The notes: generated by a model not told the origin, from the letters alone. A stretch of 64,000 nucleotides of DNA from Bacillota bacterium (GCA_023457355.1 JAEWLW010000038.1:1-64000); one strand, 5' to 3'. Counted from the first letter of the stretch, positions 17,936-27,083 are shown. A program made the numbers and translations.

Positions 17936-19006
17936 ATGAAAAAGCTTCTTGCGGCCATTTTGTGCCTTGGCCTGCTCGCCAGTTGTTCCGGTTCGCCTTC
18001 GGCACAGTCGGCTTCCAGCGGCAGTTCGGGCCCGGCCACATCCGCGCCCGCCAGCAGTTCAAGCACAAGCGCGGGCGGCATCGATTATACACAGGGCGAT
18101 TCCCATAAGTTCGTTGCCGCCACAGGCGTTGTCATGAACAACCCTATTCAATTGGCCATATCTGAAATGAACCGGGTTCTCACCGAAAAGACCAACGGCC
18201 GACTCACGTTTGACGAATACCACAACTCCGCGCTGGGCAGCGAACGTGACCTGCTCGAACAGGAGAGCACCGGTATGATTGACTGCGTCGGCGGCGGCTC
18301 CCAGGTGGCCTACAACTTTGTGCAGACCTGTGGCCTGTTCGACCTGCCCTATTTGTTTTTGAGTGACGAGCATGCCAAGGCAGTGCTCGGAAGCGACATC
18401 GGCGACGGCATCTTAAAGGAATTTGACGGCACGGGCATCAAGGCCCTTTCCTGGGTGGCGTGCGGCTGGCGCAACGTCACCGCCAACAAGCAGCTTTCCG
18501 GCCCCGCCGACATGGCCGGTGTCAAGATCCGCGTGTTGGAAAACCAGGTCTATATGGATATGTTCAGTGAAATTGGCGCCAGCCCGACCCCCATGGCGTT
18601 CACCGAAGTCTATACGGCCCTTCAACAGGGTACTGTGGACGCCGAGGATAACCCCCTCATCGTCATTAACAGCGCCAAGTTCGACGAGGTGCAAAAATAT
18701 ATCTATCTGACCGAGCACACCTTTGCCGCCGGACTCATCACCTTCAGCCAGGATGTTTTCGACAGTCTGCCCGATACGGATCAGGCGCTGATCCAGTCGG
18801 TCGCTTCCCAGATGCTGGACTATTCTTTCCAGGCAAGCGACAAGGTGAAGGGCGACTCTCTGGCGGAGATTTCCAGCCGCGGCAATGCCGAGGTTGTCGA
18901 AGTTGACAAGACCGTCTGGTCCGAAGCGATGAGCGGTGTCTACCCCAAATATGAAGATACCTACGGCGCCGACCTGATTGACAGCATTCTGAATTTCAAA
19001 TATTGA
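17936..19006 (+). CDS. TRAP transporter substrate-binding lipoprotein, DctP family
   Basis: A 356-residue extracytoplasmic solute receptor. Residues 1-17 form a lipoprotein signal peptide (MKKLLAAILCLGLLASC) with lipobox LASC and a Ser/Ala-rich linker to about residue 45. The mature part shows DctP features: NRVLTEKTNGRLTFDEYHNS, LGSERDLLEQESTGMIDCVG and LSGPADMAGVKIRVLENQVY, the last near the carboxylate-binding arginine region. VYTALQQGTVDAEDNPL is the conserved TRAP receptor signature. It is followed by the small and large permeases, so all three TRAP parts are present. Ligands are usually organic acids, and the neighbouring catabolic genes fit that. Confidence 0.93.
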   Translation: MKKLLAAILCLGLLASCSGSPSAQSASSGSSGPATSAPASSSSTSAGGIDYTQGDSHKFVAATGVVMNNPIQLAISEMNRVLTEKTNGRLTFDEYHNSALGSERDLLEQESTGMIDCVGGGSQVAYNFVQTCGLFDLPYLFLSDEHAKAVLGSDIGDGILKEFDGTGIKALSWVACGWRNVTANKQLSGPADMAGVKIRVLENQVYMDMFSEIGASPTPMAFTEVYTALQQGTVDAEDNPLIVINSAKFDEVQKYIYLTEHTFAAGLITFSQDVFDSLPDTDQALIQSVASQMLDYSFQASDKVKGDSLAEISSRGNAEVVEVDKTVWSEAMSGVYPKYEDTYGADLIDSILNFKY

Positions 19007-19058
19007 TCCAACCGCGCGGAAAGCGACTATCAGAAAAAGAGAAAGGAGTGTGTACAGA

Positions 19059-19529
19059 GTGTTGTTTAAGCTGCTGGATAAAACAGTGAAAGGGCTTTTG
19101 ATCTTTTTGTTTGTCTCCATGGTCGTCATCGGCTTTATGCAGATCTTTTTTCGCTATGTACTTGGCAACTCGCTCTCCTGGTCCGAAGAATCAATCCGTT
19201 ATATGTTCGTGTGGGCAACTTTTCTGGGTGTTCCGGTGGGTGTGGACCACGGTCTTCATGCCTCTTTTGATATTCTGGCCAGGCGGCTGCCGTCAAACTA
19301 TAAACTGCCCTATGAGATTTTTCTGCTGCTGCTGACAGGGGCCGTATTTGCCATTCTGGCGTACATCGGTTTCCCGTATGCTTTTAAGAATATCCGGCAA
19401 TTGACACCGGCGCTGAGAATTCCGTACACTTATGTTATTCTGGCGGTTCCGGTTGGAAGCATCATCGGCATTCTATATGTGTTGCACTGCATCGCCCGGC
19501 TGTTCCGGAAAGAGGAGGGAAAGATATGA
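19059..19529 (+). CDS. TRAP transporter small permease, DctQ family
   Basis: A 156-residue protein with four hydrophobic segments, the normal DctQ topology. The segment FFRYVLGNSLSWSEESIRYM, with the conserved W-x-E-E, followed by FVWATFLGVPVG, is diagnostic. The GTG at 19059 is chosen because AGGAG (19044-19048) lies 10 bases upstream; the frame also opens at GTG 19050, too close to that site. It lies between the receptor and large permease genes, and its stop overlaps the next start (ATGA). Confidence 0.9.
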   Translation: MLFKLLDKTVKGLLIFLFVSMVVIGFMQIFFRYVLGNSLSWSEESIRYMFVWATFLGVPVGVDHGLHASFDILARRLPSNYKLPYEIFLLLLTGAVFAILAYIGFPYAFKNIRQLTPALRIPYTYVILAVPVGSIIGILYVLHCIARLFRKEEGKI

Positions 19530-20812
19530 ATATCGGCGCTGTCATTTTGGTGTTCTCCATGATTCTGTTCATGGCCATCGGCGCACCGATCTATTTATCC
19601 ATTATCCTTTCCGGCCTCACCACGTTGGCTTGTACGGGCGGTACACTTCAGGCTGTCGTTTCCCGATTGTACACCGCGAACGACAGTTTCCCGCTGCTGG
19701 CCATTCCTTTCTTTTTCCTCGCAGGCGAACTGATGCTCCAGGGTGGCATTGCGACGCGCATCGTTGGCTTTTGCAGGTGCCTTCTGGGCCGGATTCGCGG
19801 AAGCCTTTCGGTCATCACTTTTGCGTCCTGCGCCTTTTTCGGGGCAATATCCGGCTCCTCTTACGCGACCACCGCGTCCATCGGCAAACTGATGTACCCC
19901 GAGATGTGCAAGGAAGGATATGAACCCGGTTTTGCGGCGGTGCTTCAGGCCGTCGGCGGAACGCTGGGCGTTTTGATTCCGCCCAGCCTGCTGTGCGTCA
20001 TCTACGGCGTGGCCACCGGTTCCTCGGTGGGCGACATGCTGCTGTATATCGCGCCGGTGGGATTGCTGACAACACTGGCTTATATCTTCACGACCCTGCT
20101 GCTTATCCGCGGAAAGGAGAACCGGTTTTATCACCCCGTTGGGCAGAGCGAAGCCGATTCTTTCAGCTGGCGGGCGGTGTTCAGGAATTTTATCGGCGCA
20201 TTTTGGGCCTTGCTGACGCCGACCATCATCTTAGGCGGTATTTATACCGGCATCTTTACCCCGACGGAATGCGCTGTTGTCGCGACGGTGTACGCGTGGC
20301 TGATCGGCATGTTCGTTTACAAAGAGCTTGACCTGAAAATCACGATGAAAGCGGTGCTCAATTCCGCCATCGGAAGCGCCTCCATCATTATCATCGTCAA
20401 TTCCGCCAATGTGTTCAGCTGGCTGTTGACGGTAAAAAATGTGGCCTCAACCGTTGCGAATGCCGTCGGTTCGGCGCATCTGACACCAGCGCTGTTTTTA
20501 CTGCTCGTCAATATCGTCTATCTGGTCGCGGGCATGTTTGTCGAGGGGAGCGTCACCATCACGATTATCACCCCGCTGCTGTTCCCCATTGCGCACGCCT
20601 TCGGGTTGAACCCTATCCACTTTGGCGTCATCACAATTTTGAACTGCATCATCGGAACGCTGACGCCCCCCTTTGGCGGCGCGCTGTTTGTCACAGCCGG
20701 AATCACGCAGATTCCTGTCACAACGCTGGTTAAGCGTGTCTGGCCGTTTGTTTTGGCAGGCGTCGCGACCATTCTTCTCGTGACTTATGTTCCATTCATC
20801 TGGCTATACTGA
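19526..20812 (+). CDS. TRAP transporter large permease, DctM family
   Basis: A 428-residue polytopic protein with about 12 hydrophobic segments that forms the Na+-coupled channel of the TRAP system. PLLAIPFFFLAGELMLQGGI, SGSSYATTASIGKLMYPEM, GGTLGVLIPPSLLCVIYG and GIYTGIFTPTECAVVA are the classic DctM signatures. The start overlaps the DctQ stop as ATGA. The C-terminal ITILNCIIGTLTPPFGGALF is also conserved. Confidence 0.94.
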   Translation: MNIGAVILVFSMILFMAIGAPIYLSIILSGLTTLACTGGTLQAVVSRLYTANDSFPLLAIPFFFLAGELMLQGGIATRIVGFCRCLLGRIRGSLSVITFASCAFFGAISGSSYATTASIGKLMYPEMCKEGYEPGFAAVLQAVGGTLGVLIPPSLLCVIYGVATGSSVGDMLLYIAPVGLLTTLAYIFTTLLLIRGKENRFYHPVGQSEADSFSWRAVFRNFIGAFWALLTPTIILGGIYTGIFTPTECAVVATVYAWLIGMFVYKELDLKITMKAVLNSAIGSASIIIIVNSANVFSWLLTVKNVASTVANAVGSAHLTPALFLLLVNIVYLVAGMFVEGSVTITIITPLLFPIAHAFGLNPIHFGVITILNCIIGTLTPPFGGALFVTAGITQIPVTTLVKRVWPFVLAGVATILLVTYVPFIWLY

Positions 20813-20862
20813 TGCAGGTTTCCTTATAACGGATTTACGATTTAACAGGGAGGTGTCAGGAC

Positions 20863-21624
20863 ATGCTGACATATAAAATTATTCCGCTTAAATTGGGGCA
20901 GCAGGAGCCCCGTCCCAGTTCGGCCGTCTATCTGCAAGGCAGCGTTGTAATGGAATCGCCCATTATCGGATGGCTGGTTATCGGAAATGGCAAACACATT
21001 TTGGTGGATACCGGCTGCGGCGACGAAGCCTGGAGCATTGAGAAACACGGGTTCGTCACACATATCCCGCCGGAAATGGAGCTGCTCAACGCTATTCGCG
21101 GCGCCGGTGTTGCGCCTGAAGATATCGACTTCATCGTCAATACGCACCTTCACCACGATCATTGCTCCAATAACGATAAGCTGCCCGGCAAAAAGATTTA
21201 CGTCCAAAAGGATGAGATCGCTTACGCCATCAATCCCGATCCCTGCCAGTGGGCTTTTTATGAAACTGCCCACCTGGGGATGACCCCGCCCTGGATTGCC
21301 GTCATGAACCGCTTTGAGATTGTGGATGGGGATGTCGAACTGTTCGACGGGCTTTCACTGATCAAGTTCAGCGGGCATACTCCCGGTTCCCAAGGCGTAC
21401 TCGTCAACACCACCGGCGGGAAATATCTGATTGCGGGCGACGTAATCTCCTGTTATGAAAACTGGACGGGCAAAGGACCGTACAAACACATCCCCGTTGG
21501 CATTCACTGTACGGTGGCGGACTGCTACCGCGATTTCGAAAAGATCGAGCGGCTTGACTGCCAGGTGCTGCCCGGGCATGACCGGCGGGTATTTGACCAT
21601 CCCTTCTATCCCCCGGCGGATTGA
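20863..21624 (+). CDS. Metallo-beta-lactamase-fold hydrolase, AttM/AiiA lactonase-like
   Basis: A 253-residue enzyme of the MBL superfamily. The zinc motif H-x-H-x-D-H is seen in VNTHLHHDHCSNN (about 92-97). Later ligands are H in FSGHTPGSQGVLV, D in LIAGDVISCYE and the final H in VLPGHDRRVF, matching the two-zinc lactonase group. It starts at 20863 after AGGGAGGTG. It closes the TRAP operon with a 50-base gap and is followed by an 18-bp inverted repeat. Family members hydrolyse lactones, including but not only acyl-homoserine lactones. In this context, opening a sugar or hydroxy-acid lactone is more plausible than quorum quenching. Confidence 0.88.
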   Translation: MLTYKIIPLKLGQQEPRPSSAVYLQGSVVMESPIIGWLVIGNGKHILVDTGCGDEAWSIEKHGFVTHIPPEMELLNAIRGAGVAPEDIDFIVNTHLHHDHCSNNDKLPGKKIYVQKDEIAYAINPDPCQWAFYETAHLGMTPPWIAVMNRFEIVDGDVELFDGLSLIKFSGHTPGSQGVLVNTTGGKYLIAGDVISCYENWTGKGPYKHIPVGIHCTVADCYRDFEKIERLDCQVLPGHDRRVFDHPFYPPAD

Positions 21625-21664
21625 CGTGCAGCCTCGAAGCATACTTATCATCCCATTACAACTT

Positions 21665-21712
21665 CCCCTGCCGCAGAATCCGGCCTCCTGATATCGGATT
21701 CTGCGGCAGGGG
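21665..21712 (+). terminator. Strong 18-bp hairpin closing the TRAP/hydrolase operon
   Basis: Arms CCCCTGCCGCAGAATCCG (21665-21682) and CGGATTCTGCGGCAGGGG (21695-21712) match perfectly around a 12-base loop. No poly-T follows, so termination is likely but unproven. Confidence 0.6.
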
Positions 21713-21793
21713 TATGCCCGTCATTAAGGATAATATGAAGCAAAGCGCCCGGACGCAAGACGGCAACGCGCGGCGCCGGAGAAAGGGAAGCCT

Positions 21794-22741
21794 ATGGTAA
21801 CAATCAAAGCGCTGACAAAGCAATATGGCGCGCGCACGGTCCTGCGGGATATTTCCCTGCATCTTCCCGCAGGGGAAATTGTGGGGTTGCTCGGGGTAAA
21901 TGGCGCCGGCAAGAGTACGCTCATGAACATTATTTCCGGTTATACGGGATTTAACAGCGGCGAAGTGCAGGTAAACGGCGCCGAAATCGTCCGCGATCCC
22001 ATACAGGTGAAACGGTCTATCGGCTACCTTGGCGAGCACCCGGCGCTTTATACCGACATGACGGTAGAGGAGCAGCTGCATTTTGTCTTTGACCTGAGGA
22101 AATTACAGGGCGACCGTGCGCAGCAGTTGGGCGATGTTTGTGAAAAAGCCGGCATCTCGCATGTCCGGGGGCGGCGGATTCAGAATCTTTCCAAGGGCTA
22201 TCGGCAACGGGTCGGACTGGCGCAGGCGCTTCTCGGCAACCCGCCCCTCCTGCTGCTGGATGAGCCCACCGTCGGGCTCGATCCCCGACAGATGGTGGAG
22301 ATGCGGTCGCTTATCGCAAGCCTGCGCGGCGCGCACACCGTTATCATCAGCTCACACCTTCTCAGTGAAATAGCTGCCATCTGCGACCGCGTCATCATCC
22401 TGCATGAGAGAAGCGTCGTTGCCGACGATGATCCCAGGCTTTTGCGCGGGGGTACCGGTCAAAACCGCATCTTCCGCTTTGGCGTCTCCGGCGCGGACGA
22501 TGGACAAGTCATACCCACCGTTCTGGCGATTCCGGAAGTGGTGCGCTGCGTGCGGCTTCCTGATTTTGAGCCGGCTGCCAGCACGTTTGAGGTCGAGGCA
22601 AAAGGCCGGGCGGATGTCCGCGCCGCGCTGCTTGAGGCCATGGCTGGGCAACAGCGGACTATTCTGCTCCTCTCGGAGACAGAGCCCACATTGGAAGAGG
22701 TTTTTGTGCGTCTCACCGGGGCGGCAGAAATGACGAGGTGA
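21794..22741 (+). CDS. ABC transporter ATP-binding protein, GldA/NatA type
   Basis: A 315-residue ATPase of an ABC-2 exporter. Walker A is LLGVNGAGKSTLMNI (about 36-50), the signature is NLSKGYRQRVGLAQALLG and Walker B is LLLLDEPTVGLDP, with the switch histidine in VIISSHLL. The C-terminal 85 residues form the usual extra domain of gliding-type ATPases (ending LEEVFVRLTG). The ATG at 21794 follows AAAGGGAAG. Eight bases separate it from the permease gene. The four-gene unit with a GldG-like protein and a DUF4340 protein is a conserved arrangement outside gliding bacteria too, and the exported substrate is not known. Confidence 0.9.
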   Translation: MVTIKALTKQYGARTVLRDISLHLPAGEIVGLLGVNGAGKSTLMNIISGYTGFNSGEVQVNGAEIVRDPIQVKRSIGYLGEHPALYTDMTVEEQLHFVFDLRKLQGDRAQQLGDVCEKAGISHVRGRRIQNLSKGYRQRVGLAQALLGNPPLLLLDEPTVGLDPRQMVEMRSLIASLRGAHTVIISSHLLSEIAAICDRVIILHERSVVADDDPRLLRGGTGQNRIFRFGVSGADDGQVIPTVLAIPEVVRCVRLPDFEPAASTFEVEAKGRADVRAALLEAMAGQQRTILLLSETEPTLEEVFVRLTGAAEMTR

Positions 22742-22748
22742 TGCAAAC

Positions 22749-23465
22749 ATGCGTGCAATATTAAAAAAAGAATGGGCGCAATATTTTCGTTCGCCCATCG
22801 GATATGTTTATTTGGGGGCCTTCTGGTGTCTGTGCGGGCTGCACTTCACGCTCGAGAATATGCTGGCGCAGACCAGCGCGGTCTCCGGGCTGTTCCAGAA
22901 TATGCTGGTCATTCTGATGTTCTTGCTCCCGATGTTGACCATGCGCACCTTTTCGGAGGAGACACGCCAGCGGACAAACCAGTTGCTTTTGACAGCGCCC
23001 GTTTCGGCCACGGAGATCGTGCTGGGAAAATTCTTGGCCTGTATGGCCATTTTGGGCGTGGGCCTGCTGGGAACGGTGCCATACCACATCGTGGCTGCCG
23101 TCTTTGGCGAAGCGTATGTCGCAAATGCCATCGGGGGTTATTTGGCCGTCCTTCTCGTCTCAGCAGCGCTGGTAGCGCTCGGCATTCTGATTTCCTCGCT
23201 GACCGACAGCCAAATTATTGCCGCGGTGGTCAGCTACTGCCTCGTTTTCATACTGTGGGCGTCGGACAGTCTGGCCGCCTTTTTTCAGGGGAACCTGCCG
23301 GGACATCTTTTATCCTGCTTTGCGATTCTCAGGCGATTCCAATCCTTTTCTATTGGGATTTTTGACCCCGCCGCGGTCGTTTACTACGTGAGCATCTGCG
23401 GCCTGTTCCTTTCGTTGACGGCGATATTTCTCGGCCGGAGCGGCCGGCGAAAGGCGGATGTATGA
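22749..23465 (+). CDS. ABC-2 type permease, GldF-like
   Basis: A 238-residue membrane protein with about six hydrophobic segments. It opens MRAILKKEWAQYFRSPIGYV, the common cytoplasmic start of ABC-2 permeases. LVILMFLLPMLTMRTFSEET followed by TNQLLLTAPVSATEIVLGKF is characteristic of the GldF branch. It lies just after the ATPase gene, and its stop overlaps the start of the GldG-like gene (ATGATGA). Confidence 0.9.
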   Translation: MRAILKKEWAQYFRSPIGYVYLGAFWCLCGLHFTLENMLAQTSAVSGLFQNMLVILMFLLPMLTMRTFSEETRQRTNQLLLTAPVSATEIVLGKFLACMAILGVGLLGTVPYHIVAAVFGEAYVANAIGGYLAVLLVSAALVALGILISSLTDSQIIAAVVSYCLVFILWASDSLAAFFQGNLPGHLLSCFAILRRFQSFSIGIFDPAAVVYYVSICGLFLSLTAIFLGRSGRRKADV

Positions 23466-24859
23466 TGAAACAACGAGGCAAAGAGCGGTCTGCGGGTGGG
23501 CAGCAAAAGCTGTGCGTCATTTTGCTGGTGGCCGTTGTGCTGGCCTGCAACATTTTGGCGGAAAAGGCGGTCGCACGGTTCAATCTGACCATTGACACAA
23601 CATCCGGCAGAATCTATGAGCTGACACCGGTGACAACACAGTTGCTTTCGGAACTTCAAAGTGAGATCACGGTCTCGGTGATCGGCCGGGAACAGGACAC
23701 AATGGATATGATACGGGAGGTTCTGCGCCGCTATGAAAAGGCCAGCAGCTTTCTCACTGTGCGCTATGTGGATGCCAAGCGCGAGCCGAAGCTGATAGAA
23801 GCTTTTTATGAGCGGGGCGACCGGGTTGAAACCGGTGGTCTCGTGGTGGAATCCGCAACCGGGCACATGGCGCTTCGTTTAGGTGAGCTTGTCACTTTTA
23901 ACAGTGACATGTCCAGCGTGGTCAGCGTTGAACTTGAGCAGCAGCTCACCTCCGCCATCCGTTATGTCATGCAGGCGCAGAGCGCCGCCGTGCTGTTGAC
24001 GCAGGGCCACAACGAACAGCCTGGAACGCTTTTGAGCGCCCTCATGGCGCAAAACCATTTCACTGTAAACCGCAGGAATCTTTCTGCGGGCGGCGTCGTG
24101 CCCGAAGCGGATATCATCATGATCTGCGGCCCCACCCGGGATTTTTCCGCGGAAGAGATACAGATTTTGGACAAGCATTTAAACCGGGATGGGAAAGGGC
24201 TGCTGGTGTTCCTCAATTCAGGCGCCGGGCCGCTGCCCCGGCTGGAGCACTTCCTGCTTGAACAGGGCATTACTGTGACGGACGGAATCGCCGAGGAAAC
24301 AGTCAACTATTTGTCCTCCGACCCGTCGTGCCTCATGGCTTATTACGCGAATCACCCCATCACCGAGCCGTTTTTGCAGCGGCAATATTATACCGTGGTA
24401 CCGCAATGCCGGATCTTATCGCTGGACACCCGCTCGAAGGCCGGGCGTACGCTCGGCGCCGTCCTGATGAGCGGTGAATCCTCCTACGCTGCCGGTTCCG
24501 GCTCTGTCCAATCCGGGCAAGGGCCGTTTGTGCTGGCCGCTGCCGTCGAAAACACTGTGATTTCCGACCGTGAGACCGGTCGCGGTCGCCTGTTTATCGC
24601 CGGAAGCCAGGGCATTTTCGCCGACCAATACCTGCGCGACGGCACTTCCTACGGGAATGGGGATCTTCTGGCGCAGGCGCTCTCCTGGTGCGACGGCGGA
24701 ATGACGGTGCTGAATATTCCGGGTAAAAGCCTTTACGCCGCCCCGATGCTGATTACGCCGCTGCAAAGCCTGCTGTTCGGCGCCCTTTTCTGCGGCCTGA
24801 TTCCGGTGGCCACGCTGTTTTTAGGCTTTCGGATGTGGAAAAAGCGGAGAAGCCTATGA
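23462..24859 (+). CDS. GldG-family ABC transporter auxiliary protein
   Basis: A 465-residue protein with one N-terminal membrane segment (about 17-36), a large extracytoplasmic region and a C-terminal membrane segment (about 435-457). FNLTIDTTSGRIYELTPVTT and VSVIGREQDTMDMIREVLRR fit the ABC_transp_aux/GldG domain. The segment around residue 215 (DIIMICGPTRDFSAEEIQIL) is the family's core strand with G-P-T. It is the third gene of the exporter operon and overlaps both neighbours by four bases. It is thought to act with the permease, but its exact role is not established. Confidence 0.85.
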   Translation: MMKQRGKERSAGGQQKLCVILLVAVVLACNILAEKAVARFNLTIDTTSGRIYELTPVTTQLLSELQSEITVSVIGREQDTMDMIREVLRRYEKASSFLTVRYVDAKREPKLIEAFYERGDRVETGGLVVESATGHMALRLGELVTFNSDMSSVVSVELEQQLTSAIRYVMQAQSAAVLLTQGHNEQPGTLLSALMAQNHFTVNRRNLSAGGVVPEADIIMICGPTRDFSAEEIQILDKHLNRDGKGLLVFLNSGAGPLPRLEHFLLEQGITVTDGIAEETVNYLSSDPSCLMAYYANHPITEPFLQRQYYTVVPQCRILSLDTRSKAGRTLGAVLMSGESSYAAGSGSVQSGQGPFVLAAAVENTVISDRETGRGRLFIAGSQGIFADQYLRDGTSYGNGDLLAQALSWCDGGMTVLNIPGKSLYAAPMLITPLQSLLFGALFCGLIPVATLFLGFRMWKKRRSL

Positions 24860-26244
24860 CGGACTACAAAAAGATTAACCGAACGCTGGCGATTGTTTTT
24901 ACCCTTTTGCTTTTCGTCATCGCCCTGCTGTATTTTCTCCCCGACCGGCAGGCGCGCGAAGCGCTGCGGTCAGATGCGGTCTTTGTGTTTGACGGAAAGA
25001 CGGCGGGCGATATACAGGCCGTTTCCGTTGTCAATGAGCAGGACGCCTTTGTCCTGTACCGGCAGGGGAAAAGTTTTGCCACCAACCAACTGCAGCCTGC
25101 GCAAATTGACGCCGGGGCGGCCGGCCGTTATCTGGAGCAGATGACCCGGATATCTGTCAGGCCGGACCCGCTGAGTTTTGAGAGTGCGGCGGCGCTCACC
25201 GAAGCGCTTGGCAGCTATGGGATGGACAAGCCCGCCGCCATCGCACGCATCCGGTGGGCGGACGGGGAAATCAGCTCCTTTATTCTTGGAATGCTCAACC
25301 GTGCGGACGACACCTACTATGTCTGCATCGAAGGGTATCCGTCCATCTTCTCAATGGATCAGGAAAACGCCGGCCTGTTGCTGACCGGCGCGAATACGCT
25401 GCGCAATCTGACCCTGTGCGCGGTTGACAACAGCGGCAAAGAGAAAATCGACCGGCTGCGCATTCTGGAAAACGGCAAGCTGAAAATGTCGCTTCAACTG
25501 CGCGCGGCTGCGCCGGACGGCAGCGTCTCCTATTACACCATGCTCGAGCCGGTGCGCACGGAGGTCTCCTGGTCGCTCATGCAAAGCGGCATTCTCGATC
25601 ACATCGCCGAATTGAAGGCAAACGCCGTTGCGGCCGACGCGGGCGCGCTCAACGACTACGGTTTGGAAGCTCCCGCCTATTGTATGGAAACAACCCGCGG
25701 CACAGACGTTTTACGGCTTCTGTTCAGCGCGGCACAGGACGGAACGGTTTACGCCGCCCGCGAAGGAGAACCCACAATTTACACCGTGGACAGCGCCGCC
25801 GTGTCTTTTTTGCAGCAGACCTACCTCGACCTTCTCGGCGGCTATGCTTATCAGGGGAATGCCGCGAATGTGGCCGACGTTGCGATAGAAACCGCAGAGC
25901 GCACCTACAGGCTGGACATTTCCGGCTCCGGCGACAGTCTGTCCGCAACGCTGAATGGCGCTTCGGTTCCGCGCAGTCAGGTGACTGCACTCTTCGACCG
26001 CTTGAACACGATTTATATCGAAGGGGAAAATGCCCTGTCTGCCGATAATGACGCGGCAATCAGAATCCGTATCCGGTATCGCGACTCCCGCGAGGCCGAC
26101 ACGATTGCTTTTGTTCCACTGGACGAGCGCACCTATGCGGTGGTCATCAACGGAAACGCCTATTATTACACCTATGCGCGCGTTGTGGATGATTTGGACC
26201 GGCTGCTGCGGCAGCTTGGCCGCGAAGCCCCACCCGCCCCATAA
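24856..26244 (+). CDS. DUF4340 domain-containing protein
   Basis: A 462-residue protein with an N-terminal membrane anchor (about 10-27) and a long extracytoplasmic region. Repeated modules of the form LEQMTRISVRPDP..., LGSYGMDKPAAIARIRWADG and TYYVCIEGYPSIFSMD are typical of DUF4340, with a second similar module near 265-300 (LNDYGLEAPAYCMET). The ATG at 24856 overlaps the preceding stop as ATGA; a GTG at 24835 is also in frame. DUF4340 proteins commonly accompany GldA/F/G-type exporters and probably form part of the same envelope complex. A double hairpin follows. Confidence 0.85.
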   Translation: MTDYKKINRTLAIVFTLLLFVIALLYFLPDRQAREALRSDAVFVFDGKTAGDIQAVSVVNEQDAFVLYRQGKSFATNQLQPAQIDAGAAGRYLEQMTRISVRPDPLSFESAAALTEALGSYGMDKPAAIARIRWADGEISSFILGMLNRADDTYYVCIEGYPSIFSMDQENAGLLLTGANTLRNLTLCAVDNSGKEKIDRLRILENGKLKMSLQLRAAAPDGSVSYYTMLEPVRTEVSWSLMQSGILDHIAELKANAVAADAGALNDYGLEAPAYCMETTRGTDVLRLLFSAAQDGTVYAAREGEPTIYTVDSAAVSFLQQTYLDLLGGYAYQGNAANVADVAIETAERTYRLDISGSGDSLSATLNGASVPRSQVTALFDRLNTIYIEGENALSADNDAAIRIRIRYRDSREADTIAFVPLDERTYAVVINGNAYYYTYARVVDDLDRLLRQLGREAPPAP

Positions 26245-26257
26245 AGCCATAAAACAA

Positions 26258-26330
26258 AGCCCGGCGTTTTGAACCGCCCCAGATTGTACGGACAGCACAA
26301 TCTGGGGCGGTTGAATCCCCCGGGCTCTAT
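26258..26330 (+). terminator. Nested hairpin terminator of the ABC exporter operon
   Basis: The inner stem is AACCGCCCCAGATTGT (26272-26287) with ACAATCTGGGGCGGTT (26297-26312), 16 bp perfect. Outer AGCCCGG and CCGGGCT segments can extend it. TATAAAATCG follows. Confidence 0.65.
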
Positions 26331-26350
26331 AAAATCGCATCCGTTTTGCC

Positions 26351-26494
26351 TTAATCTTTATTTTTTGTGTTATTATTTAAACCAAAGACCGCTCTAGCGC
26401 TTTCAGCATTGGGGTCGTGCTTGATGTTCTTGGAATGGAACTTGCCCTTATCCTTGTTATTCTTCGAGCCGCTGTCTTTTTTATCGTGGTTCAT
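26351..26494 (-). CDS. Small highly charged protein, CPC_1213-like
   Basis: A 47-residue, Lys/Asn-rich soluble protein starting at ATG 26494 behind the strong site GGAGGGAAGGA. The core HSKNIKHDPNAESARAVFGL resembles the small clostridial CPC_1213 family, which has no known function; this naming is from memory. It is the last of a run of tiny minus-strand genes. An upstream in-frame start would add 21 residues but lacks a ribosome site. Confidence 0.65.
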   Translation of the reverse strand: MNHDKKDSGSKNNKDKGKFHSKNIKHDPNAESARAVFGLNNNTKNKD

Positions 26495-26692
26495 CGTTTT
26501 TTCCTTCCCTCCCGCCGGCGGCCGGAGCCCGCGGCCTTTTGTACTGTTGCAGATCAAAACAGCCTAATTTTAAGGCCATTTTTTGGTGATCCGTCGTCAT
26601 CGTCTTTGACAGGATGTCAGCCACCGGTATCCTCTTCCTCGGTCGGCAAAAAACAGCTCGCATCTTGTCCGCCGGTTTAATCCGGAGCAGTA

Positions 26693-26902
26693 TTACTCAT
26701 AGATAATTTTAAAGCCGGTGTTTTCAATGCAGTTTTTAATATCGGCTTCGGTCGCGGGGTCGTTATAGCTGATGTTGACCGTTCCTGTCGTCAGATTGAC
26801 GCCGACCTCGCGAACGCCGTCGAGCTTATTCAGCGAGTTTTTAATCTGGGTTTTCTGCGCTTTGTTTTGTATGCCGGAAACACTGCAAAGCATCTGGTTC
26901 AT
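26693..26902 (-). CDS. Heavy-metal-associated (HMA) domain protein lacking the CxxC motif
   Basis: A 69-residue stand-alone ferredoxin-like HMA domain. The fold signatures are present: LNKLDGVREVGVNLTTGTVN and YNDPATEADIKNCIENTGF. The usual metal-binding M-x-C-x2-C is replaced by M-L-C6-S-V-S9, leaving one cysteine, so canonical Cu(I) chaperone binding is doubtful. The start overlaps the stop of the upstream 52-codon frame as ATGA. It may be a structural or partner domain rather than a metal carrier. Confidence 0.75.
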   Translation of the reverse strand: MNQMLCSVSGIQNKAQKTQIKNSLNKLDGVREVGVNLTTGTVNISYNDPATEADIKNCIENTGFKIIYE

Positions 26903-27057
26903 GTTTTGTCCTCCATGGCTTTTTCATGCCCGCTGTGGTGCAGGCCGGTTTTCCGGCCGTTGATAATCCCGGCGTCCGCGTTTTCCTTCGGCTTCATCTG
27001 CCGCAATTCCGGATTGCTTTTGGGCCGGTCCTTCATCCTGTTTTTATTGTTATCCAT
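26899..27057 (-). CDS. Small charged hypothetical protein
   Basis: A 52-codon frame, ATG 27057 to TGA 26899, beginning MDNNKNRMKDRPKSNPELRQ and ending HEKAMEDKT. GGAGGGAAG lies about 10 bases upstream, and the stop overlaps the HMA start as ATGA, both arguing for real translation. It is strongly hydrophilic, with no cysteine and no predicted membrane segment. No known family recognised. Confidence 0.55.
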   Translation of the reverse strand: MDNNKNRMKDRPKSNPELRQMKPKENADAGIINGRKTGLHHSGHEKAMEDKT

Positions 27058-27083
27058 CGCACATCTTCCCTCCGGAAACCGCT

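Noticed and set aside
20863..21624. Quorum-quenching AHL lactonase
   Set aside because: The fold fits, but there is no quorum-sensing context and the gene is in a TRAP/catabolic operon, so only a general lactonase-like hydrolase is supported.
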